Shown here in pieces: positions 16,728 to 24,995 of a stretch of 64,000 nucleotides of DNA. The notes beneath the pieces were generated by a model, which did no database searches, was not told the origin of the DNA, and worked only from the letters and a program-made list of their open reading frames with translations. Source of the stretch: an uncultured Dehalococcoidia bacterium (GTDB taxonomy: Bacteria > Chloroflexota > Dehalococcoidia > Lucifugimonadales > UBA1123); contig OY282441.1 in the NCBI GenBank assembly GCA_958296105.1, forward strand, positions 62,001 through 126,000, read 5' to 3'. Made by a program: the position numbers and the translations under genes. The stretch's first letter is position 1. Each line of letters opens with the position of its first letter.

Positions 16728-17639
16728 TCAACCCATGCCCTTGTCGCCGCCCGACACGCGCTCCAGCCCCGGCCTGATCAGCAGCTCGTGGATCGCCGCC
16801 CCAATCGGCCCCCCCGCCATCGGGCCGACTACGTACACCCAGAAGCCGCCCGAAGGCCCCGGTATGGCGATGCTTCCCCAGCCCGCGAAGTACGCCACCA
16901 ACCTCGGCCCCAAGTCCCGCGCCGGGTTCAATCCCGCCTGCGTCAGCGGAGCGAACAGGATGATCAACGCCGCCACCGTGAACCCGATCAGCAGCGGCGT
17001 CAGCCGTTCGGACGTCACTCCGGCGTTGCGTCTGTCCGTCAGCGAGAATATCACCAGCGCGAGAATCGCCGTCCCGAACCCCTCCACCAGCGCCGCCCCA
17101 GCCGGCGAGATCAGGCTGGCCGCCGCCGCGTCCGTGCCGTAGATTGCCGGATTCGGAAAATACTCCCCGAGCACCATCGCCGAGCGCTGGCTTCCCGCCT
17201 CGCCCCTCACAAGCCCGTTGACCTCCTCGAACCGCAATACGAACGGACCGAAGATCGCCAGCACGGACACGCCCGCCAGAACCGCGCCGACCAGTTGCGC
17301 CGACCAGTACAGCGGCAGCGACCTGAAGCCGAACTCCGCCCTCCTGAAGATGGCGAACGCCAGACTGACCGCCGGGTTCAGATGCCCGCCCGACAGGTTC
17401 ACGCTCACGTAGATGGCGAGCGCGACCCCGAACCCCACTTGCCACAGCCCCACCTGCGCCCCGCTCAGAACCGCCGCCGCCGACCCGCTGCTGAACAGAA
17501 CGAGCAGGTAGGTACCCACCACCTCGCCCACGAACGCCCTTCGCGTTCCGAACGGCGCTCGTCGTCCCGCCCCCATTCCTCTCGGCATCAGCCTCCGAAA
17601 CATCGCATTCCGCCTGTGTTCTTCACCGTTTCCCGCCAT
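16728..17639 (-). CDS. MIP family channel (aquaporin/glycerol facilitator)
   Basis: This 303-residue inner-membrane channel has six membrane spans and both NPA boxes: SGGHLNPAVS near residue 88 and AGLNPARDLGPR near residue 232. The Asp right after the second NPAR is the hallmark of GlpF-like glycerol facilitators as opposed to strict water channels, so small polyols may pass. The N-terminal 30 residues are polar and Arg-rich, longer than usual, and there are several alternative Met starts; GAGGGCG supports the first one. No glycerol kinase gene lies nearby. Confidence 0.9.
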   Translation of the reverse strand: MAGNGEEHRRNAMFRRLMPRGMGAGRRAPFGTRRAFVGEVVGTYLLVLFSSGSAAAVLSGAQVGLWQVGFGVALAIYVSVNLSGGHLNPAVSLAFAIFRRAEFGFRSLPLYWSAQLVGAVLAGVSVLAIFGPFVLRFEEVNGLVRGEAGSQRSAMVLGEYFPNPAIYGTDAAAASLISPAGAALVEGFGTAILALVIFSLTDRRNAGVTSERLTPLLIGFTVAALIILFAPLTQAGLNPARDLGPRLVAYFAGWGSIAIPGPSGGFWVYVVGPMAGGPIGAAIHELLIRPGLERVSGGDKGMG

Positions 17640-18112
17640 CTGCGCCCTCGCCCGAACGAGCTTTCGAGACGCGGTGTCTGCTCAGCCCTCATCGGAAATT
17701 GCAGCCTTCCACAGTCAGGACGGAGAGAGGAGGGCGAAACGATCTTCAGAATGCGCCGCGCGCGCCTGCTGATAGTATGCTGCCAGTCGCCGCATCCAGC
17801 TGGGCCGTATCGAACTTGGGAATCATGGCATCTATTCCGCCCCACGATACCAGCCCGATGTTAAGACCCCGTGAACAGCAGATTAGAGACAGGTAAAGAC
17901 TGTCTCCCTACGAGCGGATACTCGGCATAATCAAGACCTGCGAAACTGTCAGCCGACAGGCAGCCTTGCTCTTTGCCCACCTCGCAAGCAGACATTCGAG
18001 ACAGAAACGATATCCGCGAGCTGTCGGAGTACGGACAAGATCGCGGGGGCCGCTCCGCCGCCCGACACTAGCCCTGTGCGTCCGGGACAGCAGGGGAGGG
18101 GATGCCTAGACT
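17640..18112. other. 473 bases without a convincing gene; one small hairpin
   Basis: No frame here looks coding on either strand. The only structure noticed is a 7-bp inverted repeat GAGACAG/CTGTCTC at 17886-17892 and 17900-17906 with a seven-base loop. It could end transcription from the corrinoid operon or be incidental. The segment contains no tRNA-like cloverleaf. Confidence 0.5.
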
Positions 18113-18370
18113 CTATCCCTCGAACTTCTCCCAGGCCGACCTGTAATCCAGCCTGTCGTCGCCCTTGCAGACGAACGCCTCGCCCTCCGCCACGGCGCGA
18201 TCCTGATTGCGACAGCCGAACTTCGCGGTGCATCTGTCCTGAGCGTTCTTGTACGGACAGCGGTAAGTGGACACGCGGTTGGCGGTATCGTTGATGTCGC
18301 GGAAGATGGCGTCCAGCCGCGCCATGCTGCGGCGGTAGCGCTCGCGCTCCACGCGCATGTTCGCAGACAT
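18113..18370 (-). CDS. Small four-cysteine protein coupled to the corrinoid protein
   Basis: The start codon overlaps the stop of the corrinoid protein gene as TGATG, so translation is coupled and the two proteins probably act together. The 85-residue product has a basic helical N-terminus and then four Cys spaced C-x7-C-x5-C-x15-C (YRCPYKNAQDRC, FGCRNQD, FVCKGDD), which could bind zinc or an iron-sulfur cluster. I do not recognise a named family. Position argues for a role in corrinoid methyl transfer, for example reactivation or docking; this is inference. Confidence 0.7.
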   Translation of the reverse strand: MSANMRVERERYRRSMARLDAIFRDINDTANRVSTYRCPYKNAQDRCTAKFGCRNQDRAVAEGEAFVCKGDDRLDYRSAWEKFEG

Positions 18371-19125
18371 CAGAGCGCCTCCGCGCCCACCGGCTCCTGA
18401 AGACCCATGAACCCTTTCGCCACGTCCACGCACTCGATCGCGTCCTTGCCGTAGCCGTCCGCGCCGAAGTCGTCCGCGAACTCCTGCGTCAGCGGCGCTC
18501 CGCCCACCATTATCTTCACCACGTCGCGCAGCCCGTTCTCCTCGAAGGCGTCTATCGTCCTGCCCATGTTCGGCATCGTAGTCGTAAGCAGCGCCGACAT
18601 GCCCAGCACCTCAGCCTCGTGTTCCATCACCGCGTCTATGAACTCGTCCGGAGACGTGTCCACCCCCAGGTCGTGAACCACGAAGCCCGCGCCCCGGAGC
18701 ATCATTATACAAAGGTTCTTGCCGATGTCGTGCAGGTCCCCCTTCACCGTCCCCATGATCACAGTGCCGACCGGCTCGATGCCGGACGCCGACAAGATCG
18801 GCTCCACGTGCGCCATTCCCGCCTTCATCGCCCGCGCCGCCACCAGCACCTCCGGAACGAATATGACGTTGTCCCTGAACTTGATCCCGACTATCGACAT
18901 GCCCGCGATCAGCCCGTCGTCCAGAATCGTATTCGCCGAGAACCCCTCGCCCAGCGCCTGCCGAGTCAGCCCGTCCACCGCGATGTGGTCGCCCACGATG
19001 AGCCGATAGCTGATGTCCTGCATCAGCGGATCGGCCTCGTCCCACTGCGCGCGTATATGCTTCTGCTCGAACTGCCTGGCCACGTAGCCAAGCTCCTGTT
19101 CCAGCCCCTCATGGACTACCGGCAT
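18370..19125 (-). CDS. Corrinoid protein (MtbC/MttC/MtaC type, cobalamin-binding)
   Basis: This 251-residue protein has the two domains of methyltransferase corrinoid subunits: a helical cap (about 30-125) and a B12-binding Rossmann domain (about 130-245). The cobalt ligand motif D-x-H-x-x-G is present as KGDLHDIGKN, followed by the SALLTTTMP segment and VGGAPLT near the end. It would shuttle a methyl group between a substrate-specific methyltransferase and an acceptor enzyme. No MttB/MtbB-type methyltransferase is in the window; the MtaA-like gene (21468-22502) is a possible acceptor. The ATG at 19125 has AGAGG upstream; longer frames lack support. Confidence 0.92.
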   Translation of the reverse strand: MPVVHEGLEQELGYVARQFEQKHIRAQWDEADPLMQDISYRLIVGDHIAVDGLTRQALGEGFSANTILDDGLIAGMSIVGIKFRDNVIFVPEVLVAARAMKAGMAHVEPILSASGIEPVGTVIMGTVKGDLHDIGKNLCIMMLRGAGFVVHDLGVDTSPDEFIDAVMEHEAEVLGMSALLTTTMPNMGRTIDAFEENGLRDVVKIMVGGAPLTQEFADDFGADGYGKDAIECVDVAKGFMGLQEPVGAEAL

Positions 19126-19289
19126 GTTTCCGACCTCTGAAGATATTGGATGACGATGGAATTCTAACAAGTGTCGGCGGCTGTTGTCAGCAGGATGTCG
19201 GCGTCCGTCCTTGTCCGACCAAGCCCGAATGTCTATATTTACGAGCGAAAGCGGTCCGCACAGACGGCGAGACGAGGGGGATACCAGAT

Positions 19290-19736
19290 ATGAGTGAGCG
19301 CGAAATAGACTTGCACGGCCTAACGTGGACGGAGGCGAGGGCCGAGTTCGTCGCCTTCTACAACCGCTCTGTCGGGACGCCGTTCACCGTGATTCACGGC
19401 TACGGCTCCAGCGGAGAGGGCGGCGTACTGCGAAGACGCCTGCGAGGATTTCTGCAAAGACATGAGGCGTACTTGGAGTTCACGCCGGGCGAGGAGTTGG
19501 ACGACAATCCGGGATGCACCATCATCAGCCCGCAGCTGCGGCTTCCCGCGCTCGACGAACGGCTTGTCGAGTCCATGTGGGAATACTGCAAGCGCCCCAA
19601 AACGCGCGGCAAGATAAGCGGCAAATTCCGACGATATGGAAACAAGGCCGTCGATCAGACGATTGAGCTGCTGGAACGGCAGGGACGGCTGAAGAAGACG
19701 GGCGGCGGCAGGATGGCGAAGTATGAGGCGCGGTGA
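19290..19736 (+). CDS. Smr-domain protein
   Basis: This 148-residue protein starts with the Smr domain signature D-L-H-G-L-T (residues 6-11) and carries the second motif [18 protein letters not shown]. Smr domains are nicking endonucleases or RNA cleavage modules, found in MutS2 and small stand-alone proteins such as those involved in ribosome rescue. The C-terminal half ([13 protein letters not shown] onward) looks like a winged-helix segment. GAGGGGG lies before ATG 19290. It overlaps the next gene (NYN-LOTUS) by 14 bases if that start is right; both are nucleic-acid enzymes, which suggests a shared RNA- or DNA-processing role. Confidence 0.8.
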   Translation: MSEREIDLHGLTWTEARAEFVAFYNRSVGTPFTVIHGYGSSGEGGVLRRRLRGFLQRHEAYLEFTPGEELDDNPGCTIISPQLRLPALDERLVESMWEYCKRPKTRGKISGKFRRYGNKAVDQTIELLERQGRLKKTGGGRMAKYEAR

Positions 19737-20685
19737 GGGCGGGTTCGCCTGCGTAGAACATTCGGGACGGCAGTTTACGGTCTCGCCCACTTCGTCTATT
19801 CTCGTTCCTGTGGAGATTGGCTTTCGCGCTCCCGAAACACGAATTTCGGAGTGGGCCGAACCGAAATCCACGCTGTCCAGAACTCCGGAGACGCGGCGCA
19901 TAGCCATGCTGATAGATGGCGACAACGCTCAGCCGTCGCTGATCGAGCATGTTCTGGACGCTGTGAAGGAGCATGGCGCTGTAACTACGATCCGCATATA
20001 TGGCAACTGGACATCGGGAAACATGTCTGGCTGGAACGACTCTATCCGGTCTTTGGCAATGCGTCCCGTTCACCAGATATCCAATGCCGTCGGAAAGAAC
20101 GCCGCCGACATAGCGCTGGTAATAGACGCGATGGATCTGATGCACGGCGGAACGGTAAACGGATTTTGTATAGTGTCCAGCGACAGCGATTATACTGGAC
20201 TGGCGATCAGAATACGCGAACAAGGCTTGTTCGTAATGGGCGCTGGGGGAGAGCATACGCCCAAATCCTTCGTGAGCTCATGCGAAATTTTCGTGAACAC
20301 GGACGAATTTTCCAAGAGACCCGCAACCGCGCCCGCGCCCAAGCCGAAGCCTGCGCCCAAGCCGAAGCCTGCGCCCAAGCCGAAGCCCGCGCCCAAGCCG
20401 AAGCCCGCGCCCAAGCCGAAGCCCGCGCCCAAGCCGAAGCCCGCGCCCAAGCCGAAGCCGCAACAGGCTCGCCCACAATGGGCGCGAACCATAGCCGCGG
20501 CGATTGACAAGTCGAAACAAGGCGATGGATGGGCGCACCTAAGCGCAGTTGGAAATCACCTAAAGAAATTGACCCCGCCCTTTGAGGCTAAAAAGCACGG
20601 TCACAGTAAACTGTCCAAGCTCATTCAATCTCGGTCTGACTTGTTTGGAATTAAAAAGCCCAACAAAGTGAGAAACAAGCCGTAG
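19723..20685 (+). CDS. NYN-domain nuclease with proline-rich linker and OST-HTH/LOTUS domain
   Basis: This protein of up to 320 residues contains a NYN/PIN-like RNase domain ([12 protein letters not shown], later [14 protein letters not shown] and [11 protein letters not shown], providing the conserved acidic residues). Then comes an AP-K-P-K-P linker of seven perfect six-residue repeats, and finally a C-terminal OST-HTH/LOTUS-type winged helix ([11 protein letters not shown] to FGIKKP). NYN-LOTUS proteins bind and cleave RNA. The first 60 residues are not conserved-looking, and the start could instead be the ATG at 19906. Overlap with the Smr gene implies an operon. Confidence 0.82.
   Translation: MRRGEGGFACVEHSGRQFTVSPTSSILVPVEIGFRAPETRISEWAEPKSTLSRTPETRRIAMLIDGDNAQPSLIEHVLDAVKEHGAVTTIRIYGNWTSGNMSGWNDSIRSLAMRPVHQISNAVGKNAADIALVIDAMDLMHGGTVNGFCIVSSDSDYTGLAIRIREQGLFVMGAGGEHTPKSFVSSCEIFVNTDEFSKRPATAPAPKPKPAPKPKPAPKPKPAPKPKPAPKPKPAPKPKPAPKPKPQQARPQWARTIAAAIDKSKQGDGWAHLSAVGNHLKKLTPPFEAKKHGHSKLSKLIQSRSDLFGIKKPNKVRNKP
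20335..20460 (+). repeat. 18-bp tandem repeat (seven units) encoding an AP-KP linker
   Basis: Seven head-to-tail units of GCGCCCAAGCCGAAGCCY encode the six-residue repeat A-P-K-P-K-P inside the NYN-LOTUS protein. The last base varies (T in the first two units, C in the next four, G in the last), which shows homogenisation by slippage. Repeat number is likely to vary between strains. Confidence 0.95.
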
Positions 20686-20836
20686 TCAGGACGTTCGCCC
20701 GACATACTGACCGTCGAGATAGCTCGGCGGATCGACTCTCCACCCTATGCGGACGAAGTGTGGGAACAAGAACTCTAAGGCGTCTCGTCAGCCATCGCGC
20801 CGTTCTCTCTCGGCATTCCCAATTGCAAACACTCGA

Positions 20837-21385
20837 TCACCCCGTCCCCCGCCGCTCCATCCGCGCCAGAATATCGCGTATCTCGGTCAGCACTTTCAGG
20901 GCGTCGCCGCCCGCCCCCGTCTGGGAATCTTCCGAAACCTCCGCGCCAAGCTCTTTCTGGCGCTGGGTCAGAACCGCGTCTCGGAACGCCGCCGCGTCCG
21001 AGACTCCCATCAGGTCGCCCTCGCTGCCCGCGCTGCCGGACTGTCCCGCCGTCTCCACCTTCACGCCGCGCACCTTGCAGAAGCGCATGATGGGGCCGTC
21101 GTGCAGGCGCGCGTCCGTTATCCTGTTGAGCGGTATCGTAGCCTCGCTGCGGAAGAACACCCCTTTGCGGATCTCCAAAGCCCGCGTCGTCAGCCGCGCG
21201 GACATGCGCCGGTAAGACTCCGGCCCGTACCACAGGCTGAACAGCAGCCAGAACGGGATGAACGGGATGCCCGCCACCGATACGACCATCCACCACGCCA
21301 CCATCCAGCGGATGTAGCCGATGACTTTCGGATCGAACCGCGCTTCGAGGATGGTTTCGCCCGTTACGCCGCCATGTTCGTTCAT
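20837..21385 (-). CDS. Bacterial PH-domain membrane protein (YdbS/bPH2-like)
   Basis: This 182-residue protein has two transmembrane helices near the N-terminus (about 25-50, IRWMVAWWMVVSVAGIPFIPFWLLFSLW split by a turn) and then a bacterial PH domain whose core reads ARLTTRALEIRKGVFFR and IPLNRITDARLHDG. This is the bPH2 (DUF304) pattern. The C-terminus has a helix (VLTEIRDILARMERR) seen in related short-PH proteins. Function of such proteins is not established; some act in envelope stress. It converges with the NYN gene. Confidence 0.8.
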   Translation of the reverse strand: MNEHGGVTGETILEARFDPKVIGYIRWMVAWWMVVSVAGIPFIPFWLLFSLWYGPESYRRMSARLTTRALEIRKGVFFRSEATIPLNRITDARLHDGPIMRFCKVRGVKVETAGQSGSAGSEGDLMGVSDAAAFRDAVLTQRQKELGAEVSEDSQTGAGGDALKVLTEIRDILARMERRGTG

Positions 21386-21467
21386 TCGTCTTTTGTGCCT
21401 TGCCCCCGCCCCCTCCCATCGCGGGAGAGCGGATTTCTCGGTTTCGGTTCGCGGACGCGGCGTTGCC

Positions 21468-22502
21468 TTACGTGTTGATCTCGCCCCACTCGCGCACCGC
21501 CTCCGGTATCGCCATCAGGTTTTCCAGCTTCGTCGCCAGCGGCACCGCGCACTCCGGCGCGATCATCTGAACGCCCGCGTCCAGACAGGCGAACACCTCT
21601 TCGCGCACTTCGGCCGGGCCGCGCGCGTACAGCGTCGTCGGGTTGTTGATGTTGCCCACGAGCCCGATTTTGCCGTCCACCCTGTCCATCGCCGCCTTCG
21701 GATCGTTCTTCGAGTCGAAGTGGAAGTACGCCATCCCCGTGTCCGCTATGTACGGCATCCTGTCCAGCGTATTGCCGCAGATGTGCAGTATCAGCGGAAC
21801 GTCCAGACGCTCCGCCATCTCCACGTGGATATCCTGAAGGAAGCGCCGATAGTACTCGCCGCTCACCAGATCACCGGTGGCGTGGTCTGGGAAGGTCAGC
21901 GCGTCCGCTCCAGCCGCTATCTGCGCCTCCCCGAACAGAACCGAAAGCTCCTTCAGCTTGTGCAGACAGCGCATCGTCTCGTCCGGGTCGTCTATCGTCA
22001 TCAGCAGGAAGTTCTCCACCCCGAAGACGTGATACGCCAGCGTCCACGGCCCCATCGTCTTGCCGATTATCGCCACCTCGTCGCCTATCTCGCGCTTGAG
22101 TATCTCGACTGACTTGGTGATGGCGATGTTGTCCGGATGCTCCAGGAAGCCGGACGGGATGCGCACGTCGCGCGAGTCCTTCCAGATCGGGCGGTACATT
22201 CGCACCGTCGGCCAGTTGTCCTTCTCCTCCCACTGCATCTCGCAGCCGAGCGCGGACGACTCCTGAATGATCGTGAAGTACGGCGCCACCGCGTCGAACC
22301 CAAGCTCCGTGTACCCCGTCGCCGCCAGCCGCGCCGCCAGCTCCGGGTCTCGGCAGGCGTCCGGAAACGGCGCGTCCACCAGATCCATCAGATCGACCGT
22401 GGCCACGTTCGTGGGGTTCGCCACCGGCGGCCTGTCCACCGGCTGCCTATTCAGCGCCGCCATAGTGCGCTCCCGTGCTGTCATGGTTTCGGTGAATGGC
22501 AT
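21468..22502 (-). CDS. Uroporphyrinogen decarboxylase-family methyltransferase (MtaA/CmuA-like)
   Basis: This 344-residue TIM barrel belongs to the UroD superfamily. The zinc ligands of the methyltransferase branch are visible, H-x-C in LILHICGNT and a late Cys in IAPECAVP, which argues for a corrinoid:thiol or corrinoid:THF methyltransferase instead of heme synthesis. Conserved GPWTLAYHVFG and LVGNINNPTTLY also fit this branch. Together with the corrinoid protein 2.3 kb away and the BHMT-like gene it suggests B12-dependent demethylation. The toxin-like gene upstream is 19 bases away, but co-transcription is only possible, not shown. Confidence 0.88.
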   Translation of the reverse strand: MPFTETMTARERTMAALNRQPVDRPPVANPTNVATVDLMDLVDAPFPDACRDPELAARLAATGYTELGFDAVAPYFTIIQESSALGCEMQWEEKDNWPTVRMYRPIWKDSRDVRIPSGFLEHPDNIAITKSVEILKREIGDEVAIIGKTMGPWTLAYHVFGVENFLLMTIDDPDETMRCLHKLKELSVLFGEAQIAAGADALTFPDHATGDLVSGEYYRRFLQDIHVEMAERLDVPLILHICGNTLDRMPYIADTGMAYFHFDSKNDPKAAMDRVDGKIGLVGNINNPTTLYARGPAEVREEVFACLDAGVQMIAPECAVPLATKLENLMAIPEAVREWGEINT

Positions 22503-22521
22503 GGCGGTTCTCCTAGCTGCT

Positions 22522-22842
22522 TCACGGCTCGATCTCGATTACATCCCCGCGTTTGACAGTGTACAAGTGATTGGTCAGCCGAGGAACCAGCGGCATGAGA
22601 TCGTCGATGCTATTTGATTTCGCCTTCAGAACAATGACCGCGACGTCCTCGTCAGTTATGTTCTGCTGGTTCTCGATGCCTTGGTCGACTGTGATTAGAA
22701 CGTCGAACTCGTCTCTTGCCAGCATTAGAAGATCGCCGTTCACCTTCCCGTCCCAACCCATGTATCTGGCTGTGTACACATCATGTTCGGGAAGATAGCG
22801 CCTGAGCTCCCAAGTCACGCACTCATCGAGTAGCACTCTCAT
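22522..22842 (-). CDS. DUF5615 (Mut7-C/PIN-like) toxin
   Basis: This 106-residue protein begins MRVLLDECVTWELRRYLPEH and continues with the conserved ARYMGWDG, DVLITVDQGIENQQN and VAVIVL motifs of the DUF5615 family. This PIN-like fold holds a cluster of acidic residues (D6, D57-like) expected to bind metal for RNA cleavage. Its ATG lies 20 bases inside the DUF433 gene, the standard antitoxin-toxin overlap. It probably forms a type II toxin-antitoxin pair with the upstream double-DUF433 protein. Confidence 0.85.
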   Translation of the reverse strand: MRVLLDECVTWELRRYLPEHDVYTARYMGWDGKVNGDLLMLARDEFDVLITVDQGIENQQNITDEDVAVIVLKAKSNSIDDLMPLVPRLTNHLYTVKRGDVIEIEP

Positions 22843-23245
22843 ACGCTTGGCTCTCCAGCGCTCTTCTTGCGGCGTCCAGCGCCATTATTGCCTGCTCTTT
22901 GTTCGCGGACGGGAAGTGGCCCAGAAAGACATCCAGACTGTATCCGCCTGCCAGATAATCGAAGAGGTTCTTGACGGGCAAGCGAGTTCCCTTGAACACC
23001 GGCCATCCGCTCACGCGGTTCTCATCGCTGTGGACTACGCTGTCGATATCTGCCCGCACCCTCTTTCCAAATTCCTCGATCGCCTGCTCACGGCTGACCG
23101 TAGGAAACTCGTGTAGAAACACTTCGAGGTTGTGAGCGTACTCCAAGCATCTGAACATTTCAGACACCGGAACATTGGTGCCGCTGAAAACAGCGCATTC
23201 TTCCACAACCTTGTCACTTTCGTGGATAAGAGTTGGAGTTGTCAT
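22823..23245 (-). CDS. Double DUF433 antitoxin-like protein
   Basis: This 140-residue protein contains two DUF433 units, each an HTH-like module with the motif G-T-x-(L/V)-P-V-x-x-(L/M)-F followed by Y-x-L-x-x-F-L-x-x-(F)-P-(S/T)-x-x-x-E-Q-A (residues about 20-55 and 85-120). Most family members have one unit. DUF433 proteins are antitoxins of DUF5615 toxins. The gene overlaps the toxin start by 20 bases. Upstream, its ATG overlaps the stop of a residual frame (ATGA), a sign that another gene once preceded it closely. Confidence 0.85.
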   Translation of the reverse strand: MTTPTLIHESDKVVEECAVFSGTNVPVSEMFRCLEYAHNLEVFLHEFPTVSREQAIEEFGKRVRADIDSVVHSDENRVSGWPVFKGTRLPVKNLFDYLAGGYSLDVFLGHFPSANKEQAIMALDAARRALESQAYESATR

Positions 23246-23470
23246 GTCTCGATGTACCTCACAGTTGCTTGAACGAGCTTCGCTGGATACAAGTTATTCA
23301 CACGATTCCAGTACTGGATTTGCTCATTGCCCTGCCGCGTATGTCAAGAGTTTTCCAAGGTGATTATGTCGGTGCGTTCGATCTGATTCTCGATAGTGAC
23401 TACTGCGTTGCTGTTGGCGTCTCTAGCGAGCGCTCTGAACCGGTACCGACTCGTCAAGCAAAATCCTCAT
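23246..23470 (-). pseudogene. Gene remnants: truncated DUF5615 toxin start and frameshifted DUF4268 fragment
   Basis: Three remnants can be read on the minus strand. First, from ATG 23470, MRILLDESVPVQ, the exact N-terminus of a DUF5615 toxin, overlapping the end of the next DUF433 gene just as in the intact module, but stopped at 23423. Second, 23433-23330 encodes ALARDANSNAVVTIENQIER, then T-D, and after a one-base deletion HNHLGKLLTYAAG. The intact DUF4268 gene at 24018-24995 has DRTVIIENQLESTDHDHLGK then LLTYAAG at the same place. Third, 23328-23242 keeps an open frame ending VQATVRYIET that overlaps the following DUF433 ATG. Together they show deletions that fused pieces of a toxin and a nuclease-like gene. 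Confidence 0.8.
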
Positions 23471-23906
23471 AAGCCAGCCACTCGATCATCTCACGGGCGA
23501 GCGCAAGCGTCTCATTCGCCTGATCACGACTGATTCCCGGAAAGTCCTCGAATAGCTCATCGGGAAGGTTATGACGATCGAGATGATCGAACAGCGTTTT
23601 CGCGGGAATGCGTGTTCCCACAAAACACGGAGTCCCGCTCACGTATCCAGCCCTGCTGCGGACTATCTTTTTCAGTCGCTGCTGCAAATCATGCTTGATC
23701 GCCTCTCTAGTCTGTTCCAAACTCACATCTGGGAAGCGCAGCAAAAATGTTGGGAGATTGTAACCCTCGTCCAAGTATCTGAAGAGATTGGCAACACAGA
23801 CATCCGTCCCCTCGAACTTGGGACCGTCTTCGATTACGGGGATGCCGTATCTGCCGACTTTGGCGGGCGCAGCCGAGACGCTGCCTTTGGCTTCCGTGAA
23901 TGGCAT
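23454..23906 (-). CDS. Double DUF433 antitoxin-like protein, orphan
   Basis: This 150-residue protein has the same two-unit DUF433 layout as the gene at 22823-23245 (GTDVCVANLFRYLDEGYNLPTF and GTRIPAKTLFDHLDRHNLPD regions) with a longer N-terminus. The toxin that should follow survives only as its first dozen codons (ATG 23470), so the antitoxin is now an orphan. Orphan antitoxins can protect against related toxins. The initial MPFTEAKG is close to the N-terminus of the MtaA-like protein (MPFTETM), perhaps by chance. Confidence 0.8.
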   Translation of the reverse strand: MPFTEAKGSVSAAPAKVGRYGIPVIEDGPKFEGTDVCVANLFRYLDEGYNLPTFLLRFPDVSLEQTREAIKHDLQQRLKKIVRSRAGYVSGTPCFVGTRIPAKTLFDHLDRHNLPDELFEDFPGISRDQANETLALAREMIEWLAYEDFA

Positions 23907-24017
23907 GTTCTTTCCTTCGCTGCTGGCTCAGGCTTCGATCCGCCTGACTTCGCCACGTTTCGACTCATTCCTCGATATGAGCTTGTCACTGCCGTCGCCG
24001 CCGTGCGCGTCTACGGG

Positions 24018-24995
24018 TCATGTCTGCATTTCACTCAGCACCCATTCCAGATGAGGGCGGAATACATCCGGAAATTCCGTGACGCGATCTATCATCCATG
24101 CCCTGATATCTTCGAGTTCTTCATCGGAGTCGTCTATCGCCCCACTTCGGGATACGCTGACCCTGCACGTTCTGACTTTGTCCAGTCGTTCCCAAATCAG
24201 CTTGGCGCCAATATCCGATTCGATTTCGATCTGTTCTCGACGCTCCACCAACATGTCGAAAGCGTCTTTGTTCCACTCTTTGGTCGGGCCCCAAAACTCG
24301 AGCTCGACTCGAGCTTCCCCGTTCCTCGTAAGTTTCGTGATACGCTTAAACTGGGCGAATCCGAAGTCCAGTACGCAATACGGTCTTTTGTTCTCTGTCG
24401 GGAGTCTCCGTCCATGCGTGTCGCTCAGTTCCTCCAGCAACGGCTTCCAAAACCGGACGTACTGCTTCTGCCTCTCCGTCAACTCGGCTGTGGGAGTGGG
24501 AGAATATCTTGTCTGTTTCGACCAGTTGTTAGGGGCTGCCTCCAGCTTGAAGTGCGGGGCTGGCTTGGAGTCGTCTATCTTCCAAAGCTCCACGACTACG
24601 CCGAAGAACAGAGTATCTTCCCCTGTGCGCTGGTTGAGCCAGTCGAGCGCCTGCCTATGCTCATCTCGGAACTCCCTTGTCAGCCACACTACTACCTGCG
24701 CGTCGAATCCGGCCGCGTAGGTCAGGAGTTTGCCCAGATGGTCGTGGTCGGTGGATTCGAGCTGGTTCTCGATGATGACGGTACGATCTCGATCTCCATT
24801 GAGGTCAGTTGCGGTTGCCAGAATGTCCAGATAGTAGCCGCCAACTGGGGCCTCGATCTTCTGAAGCTCCAGCTCCAGTCCCAAGGCTTCACCCAAGTCG
24901 GCAATGTTGTCGCCCAGCCACGGAGTGAAGTCCGTCGCCTCGTTGAGCCAAACCCCTCTCAGATCTACCCTTTCGATTTTGGCTAGGTCGATCAT
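24018..24995 (-). CDS. DUF4268 protein (PD-(D/E)XK-like nuclease fold)
   Basis: This 325-residue protein has an N-terminal domain with YYLDILATA, then IIENQLESTDHDHLGKLLTY, the D-(x)n-E-x-Q/K pattern of a PD-(D/E)XK nuclease, and VVVWLTREFRDEHRQALDWLN after it. A C-terminal domain (about 180-325) follows with RQKQYVRFWKPLLEEL, typical of DUF4268. Such proteins are widespread in accessory regions and their activity has not been shown to my knowledge. A decayed relative lies at 23330-23433. It is probably a solitary gene linked to the DUF433 cluster by position only. Confidence 0.8.
   Translation of the reverse strand: MIDLAKIERVDLRGVWLNEATDFTPWLGDNIADLGEALGLELELQKIEAPVGGYYLDILATATDLNGDRDRTVIIENQLESTDHDHLGKLLTYAAGFDAQVVVWLTREFRDEHRQALDWLNQRTGEDTLFFGVVVELWKIDDSKPAPHFKLEAAPNNWSKQTRYSPTPTAELTERQKQYVRFWKPLLEELSDTHGRRLPTENKRPYCVLDFGFAQFKRITKLTRNGEARVELEFWGPTKEWNKDAFDMLVERREQIEIESDIGAKLIWERLDKVRTCRVSVSRSGAIDDSDEELEDIRAWMIDRVTEFPDVFRPHLEWVLSEMQT

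Noticed and set aside
17640-18112. tRNA or small RNA gene
   Set aside because: No acceptor-stem pairing or T-loop GTTCGA consensus in the correct arrangement; only a 7-bp hairpin.
20335-20460. CRISPR-like or regulatory repeat
   Set aside because: It is an in-frame coding repeat giving an AP-KP linker; the units have no spacers.
21986-22556. Plus-strand frames across the MtaA-like gene
   Set aside because: Shadow frames of a well-supported minus-strand gene, without start signals or conserved motifs.
23233-23472. Plus-strand 79-residue open frame
   Set aside because: It is the mirror image of clear minus-strand remnants of DUF5615 and DUF4268 genes and has no family-like features.
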